A stretch of 64,000 nt of DNA from assembly GCA_030068145.1 (NCBI GenBank), contig JAPJBO010000038.1, positions 485,001 through 549,000 on the forward strand. Reading direction: 5' to 3'. Shown piece after piece: positions 10,456 to 21,653 of the stretch. The notes beneath the pieces were generated by a model. It did no database searches and had not been told where the DNA came from. It worked only from the letters and a program-made list of their open reading frames with translations. Each line of letters begins with the position of its first letter. The first letter of the stretch is position 1. The translations under genes and the position numbers were made by a program. The stretch is from Diplonema papillatum (Eukaryota > Euglenozoa > Diplonemea > Diplonemida > Diplonemidae).

Positions 10456-11193
10456 ATGCCGAACACGTCCGAGAGAGCCACTTTCCAGCCCACGACGTGC
10501 GGGCCTGCAAAGTACACTGGTGGCGCGCCGATGCCGACACAAGTTGTGAACAAAGCAACGCCGGAAGAACAGCGCAAGGTGGAACAACACCACGAGGCGA
10601 CGAAGGCACAGCAACGCGTCGAGTACGCGCAGGCAGCGCACCAAGAGAACAAAGAACACAAGAAGGGAATGATGGACAAGGCAAAGAGCGCGGCTCACCT
10701 CGCGGGAGCCAAGACAGCCGCCGCACTGTCCAACACGCAGCACTCGATGACAGACAGGTTCCACAAGAAGGCAAGCGACGCAGAACAGAAGTGGTTCATG
10801 CAATGCTTCCCTGAGCTGCACAAGACCGAGACTGTGATCGAGGTGTACCAATGCTTGTACGTCGACGGCAAGGCACACGAGCACCTTGGGAAGCTGGCAA
10901 TCACGAACTGTGGTGTTCACTTCGCTGATGGCAACAAAGACAAGAAGCTGAGCTTGAAGGAGTCTGCTCCGTACAAGTTGATTGCCAGCCTGCACATCAC
11001 AGAGACGACGCCGAAGCGACTCGATGTGTACACGACTGACAGCAGAGTGTTCCACTTCAAGAACCTGCGGTCGGAGAACATCGAGCACACGAGTGTCGAG
11101 GAGACAATCTACGAGGCACACAACTGGATGGACTTCCACTGGAGAAAGGCCTCCGCAGTGCCACACCCAGCGGCGACGTACCACTCTTCGTAA
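10456..11193 (+). CDS. GRAM-domain-like protein, copy E (last gene of second cluster)
   Basis: Complete 245-codon copy with Arg at residue 101. Its TAA stop and 3' flank match copy B rather than D. The coding part groups with D while the 3' flank groups with B, as expected if coding regions are homogenised by conversion and the cluster end is kept. The tail block and hairpin repeats follow. Confidence 0.8.
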   Translation: MPNTSERATFQPTTCGPAKYTGGAPMPTQVVNKATPEEQRKVEQHHEATKAQQRVEYAQAAHQENKEHKKGMMDKAKSAAHLAGAKTAAALSNTQHSMTDRFHKKASDAEQKWFMQCFPELHKTETVIEVYQCLYVDGKAHEHLGKLAITNCGVHFADGNKDKKLSLKESAPYKLIASLHITETTPKRLDVYTTDSRVFHFKNLRSENIEHTSVEETIYEAHNWMDFHWRKASAVPHPAATYHSS

Positions 11194-12167
11194 ATAGAGC
11201 CAAGCACCAAGTTCCAGCTCTGTACACTTTATGCAGCCAGGACAACGTTCTAATCTACTTCTATCCTACGCGGGTCAGTTTGTCCAACACCAGTCGCACT
11301 GACCCTCCAACCATTGCCCACCTTACTTTCCTCTCCCTTGTTGCACCGCAGGTACGTCAGCCGACGTCACTGGCTAGTCGCGTCAAGCCACATTAGCCGT
11401 TCCCACCTCACGTTACCAACCCTTCTTTTCAACGCGTTTCTTATGCCGTAAGACGAGCTGCCTCAGCGCCGTACTAGCTAGGCACGCGTTCAATCAAGGG
11501 TTTCGCGTATGAGAAATCGTGTGACGCAGAGTCAGTGAGCCGAAGCTCGGGACTGTGAATCGAATTGTTGAGAGCCCGCACGAGTCGTAGCTGCTTGTCA
11601 TTCTTGAGGACATGAACAGAACAGATGCGTCATTTAGCTACAAAACATCGCGGGCGTGATGGATAAGAGAAATGGATCGCTGTGTCTCGTCCTCGATGCA
11701 GTACGGGACGGATCCATGTTGCCTTGTTCTGCCCATTGACCAAGACCGTCAGCAACGGCCAATTTGCACAGACCCCGTTTTTAGGTTTTCCTTCCTGGGG
11801 AGGTGCATCGCCGGTCCAATCTCTGAAACTTGGAGAGGGCGCCGGGACGGCGCCCATCGTAAAAACTCTTGGTTGCAATATTTCCTCTCCCCACCCCACA
11901 CCAACCCTGAGCACCTACCCCGACCCATCGTGAAAGGGGCGGAGAAAGACCGCAGAGCATGCGTGTACCCTTTAGGTCCCTGATGTCGTGAGAACCTAAC
12001 ACTACTCCTCGTGCAAGTGATACTGCGCTACCTTCCGCATGGAGGCGGTACCTGTACAGTTCGGGATAACGCAGCTAATGCAAAAAACCCGCGCAGCACG
12101 GAGTGGAGACGTCGTGAGATCGCGAAGCAACCAGCCTGGCCGCAACCAGCGAGATTCTAGCACACCG
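11194..12167. other. cluster tail block downstream of copy E
   Basis: Second copy of the block at 1916-2889. It lacks a few bases of the GGCGC-rich segment near 11840 and has scattered substitutions. No gene seen. Confidence 0.6.
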
Positions 12168-12415
12168 AGGGTCCTTGCATACCAGGCTTTCGCCGTCTGG
12201 CGTGTAGTCTACCTTCCTTCGGCAACCCATGTAAATGGGTGCCCATCCCACCGAGGGTTCTTGCAGACCAGGCTTTCGCCGTCTGGCTTGTAGTCTACCT
12301 TCCTTCGGCAACCCATGTAAATGGGTGCCCATCCCACCGAGGGTTCTTGCAAACCAGGCTTTCGCCGTCTGGCGTGTAGTCTACCTTCCTTCGGCAACCC
12401 ATGTTAATGGGTGCC
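12168..12415. repeat. 86-bp hairpin tandem repeat, three units
   Basis: Same repeat as 2890-3722 but with only three units, all of the 86-bp form. The last ends at a C-run, as in the first array. The copy-number difference between otherwise duplicated blocks shows that the array expands or contracts. Confidence 0.9.
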
Positions 12416-12639
12416 CCCCCCTCTCGCCATCCCGCTTGCTGCTGAAACTACTCGTTGCACACTGAAAGTGTCCCCTTCGCCGAGAGGTTTCCGAATTATT
12501 AGGTTTTTGCCTTTCACGCCACGCCGTACACAACAGCGCCTCCACGAGTTTCTTGATTTCGGCGATGGAGGAGCATTTCTTGTTCGGGTCTGTCCGTGTG
12601 TGCCAACGCCAAAGACTTCTGTTTTTTGTTGTTGTTTTT

Positions 12640-12932
12640 GTCGTATAAGATCGCAGATCTTAGAAGATTAATATATCCGACGAATACCTAACACTCGTTA
12701 CAGGTTGAATAACCCCGTCGCTATCCCGAAAACATCGTAACTTCACCCCTTGCTTGCCCACCCACCCTTGCCCCCCCTTTTTCTGAAGCCGTGTCCTGAG
12801 GCGTCATGACGATTGTGACAAACACACCGAATCACTGCTTGACCTTTCTACTTTCGATTTCTGCATCACCCGCGACGGTGAAGACGAAGCAGCAGACGGA
12901 GCCAGTATACGCAGTAGGAGGAGGATGTATTA
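12640..12932 (+). mobile_element. solo A-B terminal repeat of the tyrosine-recombinase retrotransposon
   Basis: Diverged match to the A2-B2 unit at 37135-37445. It begins with gtcgtataagatcg after a T-rich run, continues through the cccacccacccttgccc and gtcctgaggcgtca spacer, and ends at gtatta in the B part. There is no coding sequence between. It is the split-direct-repeat equivalent of a solo LTR. Divergence is clearly higher than between the two full elements, so it is older. Confidence 0.75.
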
Positions 12933-12983
12933 TTCTATGAAAGTATGCCGATACTGCAGGAAGTAGTTGACTAAACCTCTTGA

Positions 12984-13048
12984 GTTTGTAAACACGAAAG
13001 AGAACGCTGGCAGCGTGTTTGGGAGAAGATTAGCCTAACGATCATACG
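12984..13048. repeat. short hairpin-containing repeat
   Basis: About 64 bases that recur at about 21369-21432. It can fold with aaacacg/cgtgttt outside and acgct/agcgt inside. At the second locus a 9-bp inverted repeat (gattagcct/aggctaatc) follows. It is probably part of a small transposon end; no product assigned. Confidence 0.5.
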
Positions 13049-13584
13049 CACTCATTATCAATCACTAAGCGCTCAAGGTCAGGTGTCATGGGGGGCCCTC
13101 TCGTGGCGACTCTGTTGACCGCACCTTAATTATCGAGGGGCTCTGCCCCCTGGCGAACGGTACGGTACATCCAGGTGGAGAAGACCGTTTGTCGCAATAA
13201 ATATATTGACCAGCATACTGGTGGCACTGCTAACCAGCTGCCCACTACGCCGAGCAGAGAGTAGACCGTGGTGAAGTGCTTTGGCTGCACGATGCCACCA
13301 ACGGAAAAAACGTGAGGAATTCCTCACCCTCATTTTGGCTGTGCGCACAAATAGAGCCACGACACTTTTTCCAGCCTCTTTTTTGTTGAGGAATTCCTGG
13401 CACTTTTTTGTTAGCGGGAGCACTGCAAGTGCTGCTCAGGGGATTGCACAAGACGAAGTTCTACGCTTTCGCCCGGGTTTTTGCGGAATCACACAGCATT
13501 CAGCAGAGAGTCGCTCCAACCCCTACGGTAGCCCCGACCCGCCTGTGAGCAACCTTTTGGTTGGCAGTTCAGGACCATACCTGA

Positions 13585-14469
13585 CTAGGCGCCTTCCCTC
13601 TCGAGCAGGGCAACCCAGTTTGCCAGGGCCTGCCAGCTTCCTGCCATTGCCCCATCATCCAGGTAGAAGAACCTGCCTTCCAACCACCAGCCCCCTCCTG
13701 CCCCCATCCCTCGTTCCAGTCGTTCGAGTACTTTCTTCAGCACGAAGCTGAAGAACAGCGGCCCTAGGCACACATCCGATCCGACTCGTATTGCGGGGTC
13801 GCGGTCCCGACTCTCGCAAAGTTCTTGCATATTCTCGCCCGTGCGAGAATATGCGAGAATGGGATAGCTCACAGTACGGGAGGGGCAAATGAGCTAGGCT
13901 AGGGGGTCCCCCTGCCGCACCCCGCTTTCCGACCACGCCCGAAGGTCAGCTGCAACCTGGCCCCACAAGCCGCCTCCGCGGATCGAGCGCGAGCCGGGTC
14001 TTCCTCCGCTGCCAGATTGCCGGTCCACAAGGTTGACCGCGTTCTTGAGGTCCAGCATTATCACCCCTTGCCCGGCCCCTCGGACATGTAAAGTGCCCCT
14101 GTCCTTCTCACAGAGGTCAGCATTGCGTCCGCTCCCGCTTTTCTCCCCACCCCTGTCTTCGTCGCCGCAGCCAGGGCTTTCTCGATGGCCTTTGTCCGCC
14201 GTCAGGACCTCTGCCGCTAGCCGTCTCAGGATCTCCCCGCAGGCAATCGGTCGGTTTCCAGTGCTCTGCGCCGTTCCAAAACGGCCTGGCGCTCTCTGCC
14301 ATCTTCCCGGCGGCCGACCGCCACGGCCGTGCGCAGGCCAGGCCACGTCCAAGTGAAGGGCTCGGATCGCCTGCTCGCCTGTCTGCGGGTTGCGGTGGAA
14401 GTTCGTGTTGTTGCTGTTCCTGAGAGGAAGGCGGATCCCGCTGCAGGGCCCGGGTGTGCTGCTACACAC
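13585..14469 (-). pseudogene. LINE reverse transcriptase relic
   Basis: The minus strand carries recognisable RT blocks in order. An RPIxxGEILRRL-type block (near 14250) is followed by LDLKNAVNLV (motif A region, near 14040), then SGVRQGDPLA (motif B, near 13900). After a frame change come LGPLFFSFVLKKVL and FFYLDDGAMAG, the catalytic YxDD, near 13670. The motif-A segment has mutated residues and the frame breaks between motifs B and C, so it is not functional as it stands. It belongs to non-LTR RTs and is unrelated in detail to the intact LINE at 24.6-32.4 kb. Confidence 0.7.
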
Positions 14470-14649
14470 CCGGCCACTGTCAGGTCGGCCCTCCCCCCAG
14501 TTGCCCCCCTTGCTCAGACACGGTTGTAGGGGCCTTCTCCCTGTGACGGATTCGCCTGTGCTCTCGTAGCACGGGTGGTCCTGGCTGTGACGAGCTACGA
14601 ACAGCCGCCTGACAAACCAGACTCACACCGCTGTCCTGTCTGCAGACAC

Positions 14650-15090
14650 TCAGGTTCCGCGCTGATGATGGTCCGCCTTATGTGTCCGCGGCTTAAAGGA
14701 CCGAAACACGGCGCAGACGGGACCAGTGCGGTGTTGAGCACATACCCATTCCAAACACGTCCTTGCAATCCCCCCAGTTGCCCCCCAGTTGTGTGCTGTC
14801 GGGGCGGGCTCCGGGGTTGTCCGCCTGCGGCGTCGCGTCCTCTTCCATCGGCACGCAGTTTGCCATCGCACCCGTGTCCTCGTCTTGCCCTTCTGCCTCT
14901 GCACCTGCGGCGAGTGCGCGTACGCGCAGCTTCCATCCCGGCAGCCGTCGATGCGGCACGGGGCGACGTGCCGCATCGGTTCTTTTTCGCGAGTGCGCAC
15001 AAAACCGAACCTGTGCCGCCGGAAGGCGTAACAACAACGTCTGTAGAGATACGGTGCGATTCTCTTACTCAAGTGTCTTGTCACGACCAT
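14650..15090 (-). pseudogene. upstream part of LINE relic with CCCH finger
   Basis: Minus-strand frame containing a Cys-x5-Cys-x4-Cys-x3-His zinc-finger-like motif (near 14960) in a His/Arg-rich context, upstream of the RT relic. CCCH and CCHC fingers are common in retrotransposon nucleic-acid-binding segments. The stretch 15003-15068 recurs, diverged, at about 15797-15865, so part of this relic is duplicated. No complete frame survives. Confidence 0.35.
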
Positions 15091-15094
15091 TCTT

Positions 15095-16125
15095 CAAGGA
15101 GGTCGACCACTGTCAAACACTGACGACAACCGCTGATATTGTTTTCTTTTTGAAGTATGCTAACATCTTGCTGCTGCATATCAAGTTCAAACCACTACTA
15201 CTACTGTGTAACCGCGATCATTGCTAATGCTGCAGGGAATAGTTGACTAGAGTTGCTCGTGTGGCGCTTTCACCAGTCAGGTATACAATCGTGCTGCAAC
15301 GCTCTTGTCGGGGGACGGCGGCTTCGCTGAACTACATCCATCACTGTTGCTGGGCGCATCCGCATTGCAGTTGCGTTTCCGGTACCCAATATGGACCCAC
15401 TTATGAGCAGACTACGTGCACGGTGTGTACACACACCCCACACCGTATACCACCTTATCTATGTGGTGGTGGTGGTATGTAGCGCACCATCGCCCGGTTC
15501 AGCATTGGCTTTAGCTGCTCCGAGCAAGTCGTCCGCCGGGAAAAGAGCGGCGGGCTGCAGTGATGTCCAGCCTCTGAAGCCGGAGTAAAAGAGCGCGTGC
15601 CCGAGTCACACCCGAAAAACGGGTGCGCTGCAACCAAAACGCGTGGAAATGCACACCCCGAAAAGCGGGTGTGACGCCGCTGGCATTTGTGGTTTCCTGT
15701 TTTTGGCCTAGCTAGCGAAAAGGGGCCTCCAGGCCAGCACCGATGGGGAGATTTCTTACTTCCCTTTGCAAGAGAATGGGGGACAACAATTTAAGAACCC
15801 GAAGACGAACCTGTGCCGCCGGAAGCCGGAAAAACAACGTCATGTAGACATATGGTGCGATTTTTCTCTTACAATCTCCATCTTTATCTCCAGCTTCGGA
15901 GGCTGGACTCCTGGCCCCCTGCGATCGCCGCGGACTACGCATCGCTCACCCTGCTCCACGCTTGCGTGCTGGAGGAGTCCTAGGCTCCATGATTCCCTCG
16001 TACTCTTCTCCCACTCCCAAGCGAAATTGTACTTGTATTGTCGGGAACGTTGTTTGTTTGCACGTTTGGCAAGGGCAGCATCATTTCTACCGCCTTGCCA
16101 TTGCGGAACAGCCCGCCCCTGCCCC
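15095..16125. other. intergenic region
   Basis: No gene recognised. It contains two similar imperfect hairpins built on acccgaaaaacgggt and caccccgaaaagcgggtg (about 15615-15672), a gtggtggtggt stretch near 15462, and the diverged 15.8-kb copy of sequence from the preceding LINE relic. Confidence 0.4.
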
Positions 16126-16129
16126 CCCG

Positions 16130-16770
16130 TTACTGCAAGCGCGGTGTCGGCTCCTCGTGCCCATCCGGCAAAATACACTGCGATTTCGTACTCGGTGTCC
16201 TCTTCCGGCAGCGTGTCCCGTGCGTATAAGTAGAACTTTGAGTGCGTGAGCCCCTCCGAAGAAAGGTTGCGCCGGTGTACGCAAGGGAGAGAGCAATTTG
16301 GGCGACGAACCCCACAAACGCGGCGCCTCCGTTGAAGACGTAGGCTGTTGCAACCGCGCTCGCCCTTTCGACCTTGTCGATGGTCGCCAGAACCTGCTCA
16401 TCGCCGTCTTGTCGGGCCTTGAACGCCACCTTCAGAGGGACCTGAATGAGGACGTACTGGGATAGGAACACTGCCCTGTCGTGCGCCATGAGCGTCTTCA
16501 GAGGGTCCAACGGTGGTACGTCAACTCCCCGTAAGTCCTGTAGAGGACCCTCTTGAACAAACGGCTGTCTTCGGTTGACAGCCCGGGAGAGGCGTCGGCT
16601 TGGCAAAGGGCTCCCACGATGTCAACCCCGCCTGCGATGAGCTTCCCGTCGCTTTCAGCGTGCTCGAACAAGAAGATGCAATAAAAAACTATCAGCTCAA
16701 TAAGTCCCTTTAGCACACAACTACGTAATAGAAGACACAGATAACAATCAGATTGCCGCCAAGGCAACAA
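16130..16770 (-). pseudogene. 3' part of an unrecognised gene, with one membrane segment
   Basis: Two minus-strand coding-like frames (16770-about 16520 and about 16530-16230) join after a one-base shift near 16525. The first has an acidic, Gly-rich segment. The second has a helical stretch followed by about 24 mostly hydrophobic residues (near 16330-16260) that could span a membrane. It is probably the continuation of the gene at 17061-18108. Function unknown. Confidence 0.35.
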
Positions 16771-17060
16771 CTACCAGGACACTAGACCGATACGGGCTAC
16801 ATAGCAACCCCTGCTAAACATGATGGCACTTGCACCTTAAAGAACTCAATGCTAAACATGTATGCACGTGGGGGGCCTGAGATCGTTTTCATCGCGAACG
16901 TGAACTCGGTGTCGGTCACAAGAGCCATGGACTTGGCAAAGCACATAGGTAAAAAGAGCGCGCGCTAAAGTAAGTCGAATAAGCGGCAATAGGCAGCAAA
17001 TATATACACACAAACATACTATACCTTAAAGGAACCTTTATGACTACGGTCACCCGGAGA

Positions 17061-18108
17061 CTATAAAACCCCGGATCCCAAAGCGAACTTGCACTCTAAA
17101 AATGCTGAAGGCTGCAGAACCCTTGCACTCCCCCGGTCAGTGGCTCTTGACCGTCGCCTCCCTTTCCTGTGACCAAGCACAAGACCTTCTGCCACACCTG
17201 CAGGGCCTTTCGCAAAAGCTTCTCCTTCACACCCTGGAGGGCGATGCTCATGAAGGAGAGCTTGGCCTCTCTGTTCTCGAACTCGCTCCAACGAGACGTC
17301 GTGAGACAAGAGGAGCTGGCTGGAGGAGGCTGTCAGGGTCAGCAGCTTGCTGGTGAAATCCTGCATCTCCTCTGGACCAGCGTGCTGCGAAAACCCGCTT
17401 TTGGCAGGCATGCACCCGCGGATGAAGCTGTCGAAGCAGAAGAGCACGGGAGTGGGTGTCTGCGGAAGCCGTCATCCGGAGCGCCGCCTTCGTGTTCTCA
17501 GCCTTGGCGGCCATGAGAAGGTGCATCGACGAGCCACCAGAGGCAACGCGGTCTGCGTGCTCGATGCTCGACTCGTTCGTGCACATGTCGGGCCCGTCCC
17601 GCCAGGCTGTCTGCGTCTCCATCTCCACGCGGACTTTTCCTTCCTCCTGAATCGACACTGAAGCTACGTTTTCAGCTCCTAAAAACCAAAGCGATGGTTC
17701 ACGGAGGGTGTCCACAGGAGCCTCCAGCTTCAAAGAGGTGATGAAGTCCAAATCAGCCTGGGGCAAAGTTGCCCACTCAACATGAGGCCGGGAAGAGATC
17801 AACTTTGCGCGTGATCGATCTTCTTCCCCTTCCATTTGGTCCAGCATTCCCGGATTCCCCTTCAGATAGAACAACGGAACCAGAGCACTCAACAAGGCCA
17901 GAAACTCTCTCAACGTGCGTGGGTCGGGCTTTCGTTCCGAACGATTCTGTTCGCGAACGCGACCGAGAATTGCCGCGCAATTATAATCGGCACAAGGCAG
18001 GAAATGGCCGAGTTTGCCGCACGTGGCGACCGAGGCGAATGGCATGCGCTTGGCGGCTGCCCTGAGCTTCAACGAGGGCTTCCACAGCCGTTTAGCATCT
18101 GCCCACAT
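17061..18108 (-). pseudogene. middle part of the same unrecognised gene, frameshifted
   Basis: From 18108 the minus strand reads about 210 coding-like codons: a basic start shared with the fragment at 3985-4125, a Leu-rich segment, then a mixed charged region. It changes frame near 17460 (continuing with a Phe/Cys-rich segment) and again near 17280. The last stretch, to a stop near 17100, is a Lys/Leu-rich amphipathic helix. No family recognised. Repeated single-base frame changes indicate a decayed gene, or a gene whose introns I cannot resolve. Confidence 0.4.
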
Positions 18109-18129
18109 CTCACCAGACCTGATTTCCGC

Positions 18130-18708
18130 CTGCGTTGTTCTGGCGCTAATCTAAGTTCGACGCCCGTCTCAGAAAAGGGCCCGAAAGGGCCCGAAGTGGC
18201 CCGAGACAGGGTCCCGAACGACCCGCATGGATCCGAAAGGACCCGAAAAAGCTGTATGGGCCCGAATGGGCCCCGCAGCGTGATGCTGCAGTTTGTTGGG
18301 TTTAGCAGTTTGTTTTGTGTGGCAGTGTTGCTGTAGCTTACAGTGTGGTTCCAGTCAGGTGGCGATGCTAAGTCGGTGAGCGCTGTGCTTCATCACGTTT
18401 GCAGGTCCGTGACGCGTTTTCCGCCAGTGAGAGAGAGAGAGAAGGGTGCTGAAAAACGACCGGGTGACCTTCTTGCACACTTTGTTGCAACACCTCCTTC
18501 TAACACCTTTTTGCAAGAACAAGGTGTTAGAAAAGGAGAAAAAACTGCTCGCAACAACGTCCAAAAACCTTCTTGGGCGGGGGTTTGCGGGTGTTCTTGG
18601 GCGGGGGTTTGCGGGTTGGCGGCGGGGGCTTCTGCCGCTTCCGCGCCCTCGTGGGCGCTGGAGTCGATGGCCATCGCCACCTCCTCGTCCGCCTCTGCCT
18701 AAAGTTAT
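18130..18708. other. low-complexity intergenic region
   Basis: Near 18165-18260 there are several cccgaaagggcccgaa-type short repeats. Near 18565-18625 there is a duplicated ttgggcgggggtttgcgggt stretch. No gene seen. Confidence 0.4.
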
Positions 18709-18816
18709 GCAAGAAAAATCAAGACCTCTCTTCGACAGCTCGAGTGCGTCTTCGATAGCCATCGTTGATGATTACCGCCATGGCCGCGCCTGTTCACTTT
18801 CCCCCTGAGTTGAAAC
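18709..18816 (-). pseudogene. internally deleted fragment of the 4-kb gene relic
   Basis: This joins sequence equivalent to 4190-4240 directly to sequence equivalent to 4829-4890, losing about 590 bases. On the minus strand the initiator Met-Ala is joined in frame to a Glu-Asp-Ala-Leu-Glu segment. The missing interval lacks GT-AG ends on that strand, so this is a deletion and not a spliced copy. Confidence 0.5.
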
Positions 18817-18829
18817 ATAGTTCTTTTCT

Positions 18830-20151
18830 CTTTCAGAAGAAGAGGACAAATTTTCGGGGGAAAAAAAGACTTTTTTTTATGTAAAGTTTGCCGTCTGCTT
18901 TCTAGACCAAGCTTGTGCACGCGGACTACGGTAGGGACACCGCGCGCAGTTCGAGGGCATTGTGACCAGTCGCTGTATCCATGCATCTGCAGAAGACCAA
19001 AACCTGCCAGGCACCTTGCTTACTATGAAAGACAAGCATGCCAAAGAGACTAAGATGCGACTCTTCTTAAGAGACGTCCACTGCAAGTGAGGTAGAAGAA
19101 GCAGAAGAGGACGAAGAGAGCGACTTCGAACCCGGACCTACGACGTGCCAAGTGACAAAGAAGACGAAGACAAGCCTGTCGCCGACATGTCTGAAAACGC
19201 TCAGGCGTATAACAAGTATTGACATGGAAGAAAGAAGCATGCGGGAAAGGAGGCTCTGGAGCAGGTTGCGCGAGAGGTTGGGTTTCTGACAAACCGTACC
19301 CTGGGACGACCGATGGGCTGGTGACCGTTTGATTCGGCATGAAATCAAGCAGCAGCACAGGATCAGTGGCTTTCTCGTAGTTCCAGAAACGAAGAAAAGG
19401 AAGAAGCTGGAACAGAGCCTGCCACCAAGAAAAAGGTGATCCGGCTCTGTTCCAGCTTTCGCAGGCTCCTCGCCTACCGACGCGGTAGACAGCAATCCGG
19501 GGCGGACCGGCCAAGCTGTACCCAGCATATCTGCACCGGACGCCATTGCAACGAAGCGCTTCCAGTAGCCGTCTCGACTGAGGAATGGGAGGAGTACGAA
19601 CATTTGCCTTCGCTGCGACAGCTTTTTCAGCGTTGCAAAAGAGGCGGCCCAACACATGCCACCGTTCGAACTTGCGAGGTCGCCTGCTTTCACTGAGCCA
19701 ACAGGGCCGTCAAGAATTCATTGGTGTTTCGGGGCTTCCCCACATTGTTCACGAGGAAGACGCTGACTTTGACGATAACTGTGACAAGCTCAACGTCAAA
19801 ATCAACACGTTCGACGCAATGAAATTCAGCTCGTTCATCCTAAAACCATCGGCGCACAAATAGCGTAAGTTTTGCTGCTCACTTTTTTACCTCGATTTAT
19901 CATTTTAGGGCGGGTTATTGCCAAAAGGAGGAGAGCCCGCGAAACAACGTGTCAACACACGCCTGCCAGGCGGTCTCGTCCGCCAGTCAGAACGCCCCCG
20001 GCTGCGCCACCATCGGTGCAACAATCATCTTTGACAGGGCCACGGCTCGCTCCGCGCCCACGGCGCAACGACTTGCGCCCGCCGTAGTAGTACGGGATAG
20101 TAGTGGGGCGACCGGATACTCCTCGGAGAGATGGTCCCTGCACTCTAACTC

Positions 20152-20191
<40 letters not shown>

Positions 20192-20340
20192 ATGAGCTTT
20201 TATTCACATCTATGCAGTCACCAAAAAAATAGAAAAAAAGGCTATGTTTCACAAAAGAAAAAGTCTTTCTATTTTCGAAAGCGAAAAGAAGGAGATTATT
20301 CCCAGCAGCTCAATTTTACATATCTTGAAGAATCTTTCGT
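18830..20340. other. insertion relative to the 4-kb block, no recognised gene
   Basis: Absent from the otherwise similar block near 4.89 kb. It includes an acidic Glu/Asp-rich stretch near 19085-19130 (+), other weak frames on both strands, a (CT)n microsatellite at about 20153-20186, and A-rich sequence to 20300. Nothing identifiable. Confidence 0.4.
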
Positions 20341-20417
20341 AACTATGTTGAAATCCTGCCAATAAATGAAGCTCCAGCATGGTGAGAAGCTGGGGGCGAG
20401 GAATGGAAGCAGGTGGT

Positions 20418-20885
20418 CAAGTTCGGGGAACGAACTAAGTTCGATTCCGTTGGTGCTAAAAAAAAGTTTTATTCCGTTGGTACTAAAAAAAGTTTTATTC
20501 CGTTGGTACTTAAAAAAAGTTCGGGGAACGAGCTATGCTCATTCCGTTGGTACTAAAAAAAAGTTCTATTCCGTTGGTGCTAAAAAAAAGTTCTATTCCG
20601 TTGGTACTAAAAGAAAGTTCCATTTCGTTGGTACTAAAAAAAAATGCGGGGAACGAGCTAAGCTCATTCCGTTGGTACTAAAAAAAAGTTCTATTCCGTT
20701 GGTGCTAAAAAAAAGTTCTATTCCGTTGGTACTAAAAGAAAGTTCCATTTCGTTGGTGCTAAAAAAAAGTTCGGGGAACGAACTAAGTTCTATTCCGTTG
20801 GTACTAAAAAAGAGTTCGGGGAACGAACTAAGCTCGATTCCGTTGGTGCAAAAAAAAGTTCGGGGAACGAGCTAAGTTCGATTCC
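20418..20885. repeat. second 46-bp palindromic array, diverged
   Basis: Shorter and more variable version of the array at 4950-5978, with many truncated units of the form gttctattccgttggtact plus A-run. The flanking 60 bases upstream (aatcctgccaat...gaagctccagc) are also shared with the first locus. Confidence 0.85.
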
Positions 20886-20924
20886 GTTGGGCAAAGTTCT
20901 GGGTGAAGCTAAGTTCTGCGCTCG

Positions 20925-21185
20925 TACCAGCCCCTTCGGGCGCCCCCCCCTCGGCTCCCCTCCTGGGATCCCCTCCCGGGCCCCCGTCCGGAGGCCCCCG
21001 TCCGGGCCCCGCCCCACCCGAGACGGGGGCCCGGGAGGGGATCCCAGGAGGGGAGCCGAGGGGGGGGCGCCCTCCGGGGCATCTATTGACCCATCGAATG
21101 TGGGAAAGTTCGGCAAGTGAAGCTAAGTTCTGCGCTCGTACCCGGGGGGGGCCGCCCCCCCCGGACCCCCCCCGCCGCCCCTCTC
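20925..21185. repeat. GC-rich inverted repeat, second copy
   Basis: Arms of about 50 bases (about 20938-20990 and 21022-21072) are near-perfect complements. The spacing arm is shorter than in the 6-kb copy because part of the second arm is deleted. The same gaagctaagttctgcgctcg motif brackets it. Confidence 0.85.
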
Positions 21186-21265
21186 GGACTACTGAGAAAC
21201 TCCGCAAAAAACGCAAATTTCGGAACGCAACAAACGTCGAAAACAATCTTCGACCAAAAAAGTGT

Positions 21266-21330
21266 CATGGGCGGGGATCGAATCCGGGCGCACCGGCCTG
21301 AAGGCCACCGCCCGCTCACTGTGCCACCCA
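21266..21330 (-). repeat. tRNA-like sequence with A and B boxes
   Basis: On the minus strand, box A tggcacagtgag (21315-21326) and box B gattcgatccc (21274-21284) are 42 bases apart, close to Pol III consensus. Stems pair only in part. It is followed by a gacacttttttgg tail, matching the tail after the tRNA-like sequence at 54831-54893. It is a candidate SINE head, not a true tRNA gene. Confidence 0.55.
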
Positions 21331-21653
21331 TTTTCATTTGGGCAGTTTTTTTTCGTAGTAACAATTATTTGTAAACACGAAAGAGAACGCTGGCAGCGTG
21401 TTTGGGAGAAGATTAGCCTACCGATCATATTCACTCACTATCACTCACTATCAGGCTAATCCTCCCCCGGCACGTACAAACAAGCACACGCCTATTCTTT
21501 TTTTCGTTTTCGTTTTCATACGTCGGAACGTACGGCAGGAGGGGAAAAAGTTAGCTCCGCACTAATTCCAGTCAAAAACAATACACTTTTAAACTCGTTT
21601 ACAGAAAAGTGGGGTTGTGAGCCAATTCACCTAGCCCCCCTGAAAGTGACTTT

